DNA from: Pseudomonadota bacterium
GTDB taxonomy: Bacteria; Pseudomonadota; Alphaproteobacteria; Rhodospirillales; Casp-alpha2
DNA length: 6,408 nucleotides
Assembly: GCA_022563215.1 (NCBI GenBank)
Contig: JADFNT010000106.1
Coordinates: 1-6,408, forward strand
Direction: 5' to 3'
The notes below the pieces were generated by a model. It did no database searches, was not told the DNA's origin, and saw only the letters and a list, made by a program, of their open reading frames with translations. Shown piece after piece: positions 5,169 to 6,408 of this stretch. Position 1 is the first letter of the stretch; every line of letters starts with the position of its first letter. A program made the translations under genes and the position numbers.

Positions 5169-5921
5169 TTAGAATACCGCCCTTCGGATCAGGTTCAAGC
5201 CGATGATCAACAACACCGCCAGCATCACCTTGCGGAAGGTTTCCTGATCGATGTGCTGGCGGATCTTCTCGCCGATGCGGATGCCGATCATCCCCGGCAC
5301 GCAGGCGGCGAGGGACAGTGGTATCACGTCGCCGGTGAAGATGCCGTTGCGCCAATAGGCGAAGGTCAACGGCACCGCCATCGAAAACCACGCCAGCCCG
5401 ACGGTGCGCACGAAGGTGTCCTTGTCGAGCTTCAGCATCACGAAGTACATCATCATCGGCGGCCCCCAGATGGTGGAGATGCCGCCCAGGAGCCCGCCCA
5501 GGGCCCCGGCCAGCGGCCCGGCCCACTTCTCGGTCTCGGGCTTCAGGGGATGCACCCGGGGCTTGATCAGGTTGGTGGCCGAGAACACGACGACGAAACA
5601 CCCCAACACCGCGAACAGGACCGCGGTATCCATCCCGACGATCAGCTCGGCGCCGATGAACAGGAAGATCACCGCCATGACAATCATCGGCCAGAACCGG
5701 CCCAGGGGTTGCAGCAGGTTCCCGGCCCGCAGCGACTGCCACAAATTGGTCACCAGGATCGGCGCCACCAGAAGCCCCAGCACCGTCAACGGCGGCATGA
5801 AGTTCAACAGAATCGCCAGGGTCACGATCGGCAGGCCCAGTCCGACGACGCCCTTGACGACGCCGCCGGTGATCAGGGCGCCCGACATGACGGCGAGCAT
5901 GAACCAGTCGTATCCGAGCAT
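5169..5921 (-). CDS. TauE/SafE (TSUP) family membrane permease
   Basis: A 250-aa integral inner-membrane protein of the TauE/SafE family, whose studied members move sulfite, sulfoacetate or other organic and sulfur anions. Seen: alternating hydrophobic segments through the whole length, an N-terminal glycine-rich motif GGVVKGVVGLGLPI (19-32), its second-half counterpart GGLLGGISTIWGPP (142-155), and the C-terminal GIRIGEKI...ETFRK signature (213-231). The two halves reflect the family's internal duplication. Length is normal (about 250 aa), so the gene appears complete. The ATG is 3 bp after the stop of the enolase-superfamily gene and the stop is 21 bp before the NSS gene, so it is the middle gene of an operon. 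The ribosome binding site is modest (GGAT within the end of the upstream gene). With no sulfur-metabolism gene visible, substrate and direction of transport are open; export of a product of the upstream enzyme is one possibility. Confidence 0.9.
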   Translation of the reverse strand: MLGYDWFMLAVMSGALITGGVVKGVVGLGLPIVTLAILLNFMPPLTVLGLLVAPILVTNLWQSLRAGNLLQPLGRFWPMIVMAVIFLFIGAELIVGMDTAVLFAVLGCFVVVFSATNLIKPRVHPLKPETEKWAGPLAGALGGLLGGISTIWGPPMMMYFVMLKLDKDTFVRTVGLAWFSMAVPLTFAYWRNGIFTGDVIPLSLAACVPGMIGIRIGEKIRQHIDQETFRKVMLAVLLIIGLNLIRRAVF

Positions 5922-5924
5922 GGC

Positions 5925-6408
5925 TTATCCGCTTTCCGGGTAATGGACGGTTTCGGCGGCGAGGGTGGCAAGCGTATCGGGATCCTTGAGTTTCGGCGTC
6001 GCCGGGTCCAGGATCATGGCGCCGCCCTCGACGGCGATCGGCTCGGCGAAAAGGCCGGTTTTGGGTTTCAGGAAACCGTTCATCTCGCCGGCGTTGCCGA
6101 TCAGGCCGCGCGCCGCGCAGGCTTCCATCCAGCAGCCGGCGTCGCCGGCGACCCCGTTGCCGAGGACCGGCGTCATGCCCCGCTCGCGGATCAGTTTCAA
6201 GTCCTTGGCCAAGGCCTCCAGCCCGCCGGCCTTCATCAGTTTCAGCTTGATATAGCTGGCGGCTCGTAAGTCGGCGGCGCGCTCGATGTCGGCCGGGCCG
6301 TAGATGGATTCGTCCAGCATCATCGGCACCCCGGCGGCTTCGGCGGCCTCGGCGACGGTAACCGCCGCGTCCCAGTCGTGGGCCGGGCACGGCTGCTCGA
6401 AAAGCTCG
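5925..6408 (-). CDS. Enolase-superfamily enzyme, muconate-lactonizing/dipeptide-epimerase-like (5' partial)
   Basis: C-terminal 160 residues of a mandelate racemase/muconate lactonizing enzyme-type protein; the N-terminal capping domain and first part of the barrel lie beyond the right edge. The frame is open to 6408, so the GTG at 6329 is internal. Seen, numbering from the first complete codon: FEQP (3-6) gives the Glu metal ligand, LDES (31-34) the Asp metal ligand, and IKLKLMKAGG (53-62) the strand that carries the catalytic Lys in the MLE subgroup; LGNGVAGDAG and the barrel's last strands follow. These enzymes abstract the proton alpha to a carboxylate and act as racemases, epimerases, cycloisomerases or dehydratases. 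A lysine rather than a His-Asp pair here favours the MLE/dipeptide epimerase/N-acylamino acid racemase side. The stop is 3 bp before a TauE/SafE permease, itself 21 bp before an NSS transporter, suggesting an amino-acid-like substrate. Exact reaction unknown. Confidence 0.87.
   Translation of the reverse strand, partial: ELFEQPCPAHDWDAAVTVAEAAEAAGVPMMLDESIYGPADIERAADLRAASYIKLKLMKAGGLEALAKDLKLIRERGMTPVLGNGVAGDAGCWMEACAARGLIGNAGEMNGFLKPKTGLFAEPIAVEGGAMILDPATPKLKDPDTLATLAAETVHYPESG

Noticed and set aside
5127..6269. 380-codon open frame on the plus strand
   Set aside because: Antisense to the TauE/SafE and enolase-superfamily genes; His/Gln/Asp-rich low-complexity translation with no domain.
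4837..6390. 517-codon open frame on the minus strand
   Set aside because: It runs out of frame through three real genes and is rich in Arg, Gly and Pro, typical of a GC-rich shadow frame.

Overview
This window is high-GC bacterial DNA with dense third-position G/C coding, ATGA-type gene overlaps and a GAAC-N7-GAAC motif of the alphaproteobacterial LexA type. Together with short intergenic repeats of a kind I recall from Bradyrhizobium and Rhodospirillales-like genomes, this suggests an alphaproteobacterium, plausibly a Rhodospirillales relative. That placement is inference; no rRNA or other marker gene is present.

Left part, plus strand (1-1790): the 3' portion of an acyl-CoA ligase alpha subunit of the succinyl-CoA synthetase type runs off the left edge. 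It overlaps by four bases a zinc-free quinone oxidoreductase of the medium-chain dehydrogenase family. The two look like the end of one catabolic operon whose beta subunit should lie to the left.

Middle part (1791-3815): an accessory, gene-poor stretch of about 2 kb. It holds a degenerate tandem array with a period of 10-11 bp (about 1874-1990), an isolated SOS/LexA-type box (2090-2114) with no recognisable gene behind it, and hairpin-forming interspersed repeats at 2291-2390 and 3664-3778. Between the two repeat clusters lie two small minus-strand genes. One is a stand-alone cyclic-nucleotide-binding-fold protein in which His replaces the usual phosphate-binding Arg. The other is a predicted exported protein with two 35-residue cysteine repeats.

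Right part, minus strand (3816-6408, transcribed right to left): a compact three-gene operon. It runs from an enolase-superfamily enzyme (muconate-lactonizing/dipeptide-epimerase-like, 5' end beyond the window) through a TauE/SafE permease to an NSS (SLC6/LeuT-like) sodium-coupled transporter. The gaps are 3 and 21 bp. The set suggests handling of an amino acid or related carboxylate: an Na+ symporter for uptake, a racemase/epimerase-type enzyme, and an anion permease or exporter. The substrate cannot be read from the sequence.

I do not see a clear, complete, previously undescribed system. The best leads are the orphan SOS box, the helically phased tandem array, the altered cNMP-binding protein, the Cys-repeat exported protein and the enolase/TauE/NSS operon.
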